Origin: Bacilli bacterium
GTDB taxonomy: Bacteria > Bacillota_I > Bacilli_A > Haloplasmatales > Haloplasmataceae
Reading direction: 5' to 3'
Length of the DNA: 6,852 nucleotides
Assembly (NCBI GenBank): GCA_012513195.1
Contig: JAAZCR010000188.1
Location: 1-6,852 of the forward strand
Shown here: positions 5,164 through 6,852 of the stretch, one piece after another
Layout of the letters: every line of letters starts with the position of its first letter
How positions within the stretch are numbered: position 1 is the stretch's first letter
Notes under the pieces: model-generated
What the model saw: only the letters and a program-made list of their open reading frames with translations
Databases searched by the model: none
What the model was told of the DNA's origin: nothing
Program-made: the position numbers and the translations under genes

Positions 5164-6852
5164 ATGTTAGAAATAAGAAATGTGACAAAAATTTATCGAC
5201 CGAAAAAGGGTGTACCAGTAACAGCTCTCGCTGGGATAAGTTTAAAATTTCCTGATCGTGGCATGGTTTTTATCCTAGGTAAATCTGGTAGTGGTAAATC
5301 AACTCTCCTTAATATCTTGGGTGGGTTAGACCAGTATGATACGGGAGAAGTAATCATCAAGGGTAAATCATCGCGTGATTTTAATCAGAGCGATTTTGAT
5401 AGTTATCGGAACACCTATATTGGCTTTATTTTCCAGGAGTACAACATTTTAGAAGAATTTACAGTTGGGGCAAATATCGGATTAGCGTTAAATTTGCAAG
5501 GTAGAGAAGCTACAAGTGAATTAATCAATGAAATCTTAGAACAAGTAGATTTAGCGGGATATGCAGATCGTAAACCCAATGAGTTGTCTATTGGACAACT
5601 GCAACGGGTCGCGATTGCGCGGGCTTTAGTCAAAAATCCTGAAATCATCATGGCTGATGAACCTACAGGAGCTTTAGATAGTAAAACAGGAAAACAAGTT
5701 TTAGATACTTTAAAGAAACTTTCTCAAACAAAACTTGTTATTATTGTTTCACATGACCGCGAATTTGCGGAAACTTATGCAGATCGCATTATTGAACTAG
5801 CAGATGGAAAAATAATTAGCGATGTTGAGCGTTATAAAGTAGAAGCTGAAAAAACTAAACAAGGAATTAATGTCATCGATGATAATTTTCTCTATATAAA
5901 AAAGGGATATAAGTTATCGGTAGAAGACATAGAAATCATCAATCAATATTTAGAAAAAGCTAATCAAGATGTTATTATTTCCATTGATAATCGCACTAAT
6001 GAACAAATCAGAAGAGTGGCAAAGATTGATGAAGAAGGATATCGCGAATCATTCAAGCAAACCGACGAAACCAAAATAATTACACCGCAAGATGCAAATA
6101 ATTTCAAATTAATTCGCTCTAAACTTCCATTCTTTAGTTCATTAAAGATTGGTGCTAGCGGCTTAAGAGTAAAACCTGTACGATTATTCTTTACAATTTT
6201 ACTATCATTTATCGCTTTTACTTTATTTGGTTTGGCTGACACAATGGGTTCATATAATAAAATCAATACATCGGTTAGATCTTTTAAAGACGCAAACATT
6301 CAAAACCTTTCTTTTACTAAGCATATCTATCAATACCACGAAGAATGGAATACCTGGTTATCATATAAAACTGGTTTAGATAATAAGGATATTAGTTTCC
6401 TCAAAGAAAAATTAGCGATTGATTTTAAACCTGTTTACAACCCCAGCAATTATTATATGAAAATCGGTAATATCGCCGAATTAGAAAATGTCCGTCCCGA
6501 TTATTATTCACAAAAGGTATCTGGTTTTGTGGAATTCACAAAAGAAGAGCTTGAATCATTAGGATTTACTATATATGGAAACATGCCAACTGAGTTTGAT
6601 CAGATTGCCATAACTAGCTATCATTTTGAACATTATGATGTTGGTGGATATCGTAGTCCAGATGGAAATATTGAAATTAAATCAGACGTTTTAAACAACT
6701 ATAATGATTTATTAAATAAAACAATCGAAATACTTGGTGAAAAATACACCATCACAGGGATTATTGATACTAAGTTTGATAGTAATCGCTATGAACTTTT
6801 AAAAACTAATACCCCTACTCATGATCTTAATTATTATCTGAAGTATTTAGAG
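5164..6852 (+). CDS. ABC transporter ATPase fused to FtsX-type permease (3' partial)
   Basis: A single chain with an ATPase at the N terminus and an FtsX/MacB-like permease after it. The family moves or extracts lipids, peptides or drugs at the membrane, or transmits force across it, but the substrate here is unknown. The frame is open for 563 codons to the window edge with no stop. ATG 5164 follows GGAGAGG (5151-5157) by six bases; the ATG at 5160 is in another frame that soon stops. ATPase marks: Walker A GKSGSGKST (39-47), Q-loop Q91, signature LSIGQ (141-145), Walker B IIMADE (161-166), D-loop GALD (169-172) and H-loop H197. A cytoplasmic linker (about 220-335) carries GASGLRVKPVRLFFTILLSF, which leads into the first transmembrane helix (about 339-358). 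Residues 360-563 are hydrophilic and probably form the extracellular domain between TM1 and TM2. The remaining FtsX helices should lie past the window. The signature's third position is Ile where Gly is usual. Confidence 0.9.
   Translation, partial: MLEIRNVTKIYRPKKGVPVTALAGISLKFPDRGMVFILGKSGSGKSTLLNILGGLDQYDTGEVIIKGKSSRDFNQSDFDSYRNTYIGFIFQEYNILEEFTVGANIGLALNLQGREATSELINEILEQVDLAGYADRKPNELSIGQLQRVAIARALVKNPEIIMADEPTGALDSKTGKQVLDTLKKLSQTKLVIIVSHDREFAETYADRIIELADGKIISDVERYKVEAEKTKQGINVIDDNFLYIKKGYKLSVEDIEIINQYLEKANQDVIISIDNRTNEQIRRVAKIDEEGYRESFKQTDETKIITPQDANNFKLIRSKLPFFSSLKIGASGLRVKPVRLFFTILLSFIAFTLFGLADTMGSYNKINTSVRSFKDANIQNLSFTKHIYQYHEEWNTWLSYKTGLDNKDISFLKEKLAIDFKPVYNPSNYYMKIGNIAELENVRPDYYSQKVSGFVEFTKEELESLGFTIYGNMPTEFDQIAITSYHFEHYDVGGYRSPDGNIEIKSDVLNNYNDLLNKTIEILGEKYTITGIIDTKFDSNRYELLKTNTPTHDLNYYLKYLE

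Noticed and set aside
5415..5651. 78-codon minus-strand frame inside the ATPase domain
   Set aside because: The plus strand here encodes the Q-loop, signature and Walker B in one continuous frame, so this is a shadow.
5964..6299. 111-codon minus-strand frame opposite the ATPase-permease linker
   Set aside because: It is opposite a continuous plus-strand frame with a recognised linker and TM1; it has no independent support.
1..6852. CRISPR array, tRNA, rRNA, insertion sequence or attachment site
   Set aside because: I saw no regularly spaced direct repeats, cloverleaf, rRNA-like sequence, transposase or terminal inverted repeats.

Overview
The window is AT-rich, every gene reads on the + strand, all visible stops are TAA and Trp is encoded by TGG. 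The gene families (AzgA-type purine permease behind a purine riboswitch, a single-chain ABC ATPase/FtsX permease, a PAS-GGDEF-HD-GYP protein, a Thr-rich binding protein) and the strong Shine-Dalgarno and intrinsic terminator signals suggest a low-GC Bacillota or a close relative such as a non-parasitic Mollicutes-like lineage. I cannot place it more precisely. Use of the standard bacterial code fits, because no gene needs TGA as a sense codon.

Layout: (1) Bases 1-1079 hold the 3' part of a substrate-binding protein of the iron-complex/cobamide ABC uptake class, with a Thr-rich tether. Its start lies upstream of the window, and a perfect 17-bp hairpin terminator follows it. (2) Bases 1155-1469 form a regulatory leader: a sigma-A-like promoter, a guanine-class purine riboswitch aptamer, and an intrinsic terminator that ends 50 bases before the next start codon. 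(3) Bases 1470-2888 encode a guanine/hypoxanthine-type permease, followed by a perfect 16-bp terminator. (4) Bases 3126-5054 encode a membrane-anchored PAS-PAS-GGDEF-HD-GYP protein with its own promoter; it carries both cyclic-di-GMP synthesis and hydrolysis modules. (5) From 5164 to the end runs a long open gene, cut by the window edge, for an ABC ATPase fused to an FtsX-type permease, also with its own promoter.

The four genes look like separate transcription units, not one pathway. The clearest regulatory logic is purine-controlled expression of the purine permease. When guanine or hypoxanthine binds the aptamer, helix P1 should hold and the downstream terminator should stop transcription. 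When purine is scarce, the 5' strand of P1 can instead pair perfectly with the 5' arm of the terminator and allow read-through. The most rewarding points to check are this unusual switching geometry, the shortened L3 loop of the aptamer, the missing inhibitory site of the GGDEF domain, the non-standard ABC signature, and the in-frame 18-base repeat in the Thr-rich linker. I saw no CRISPR array, tRNA, rRNA, transposase or phage gene, and no obviously new multi-gene system.
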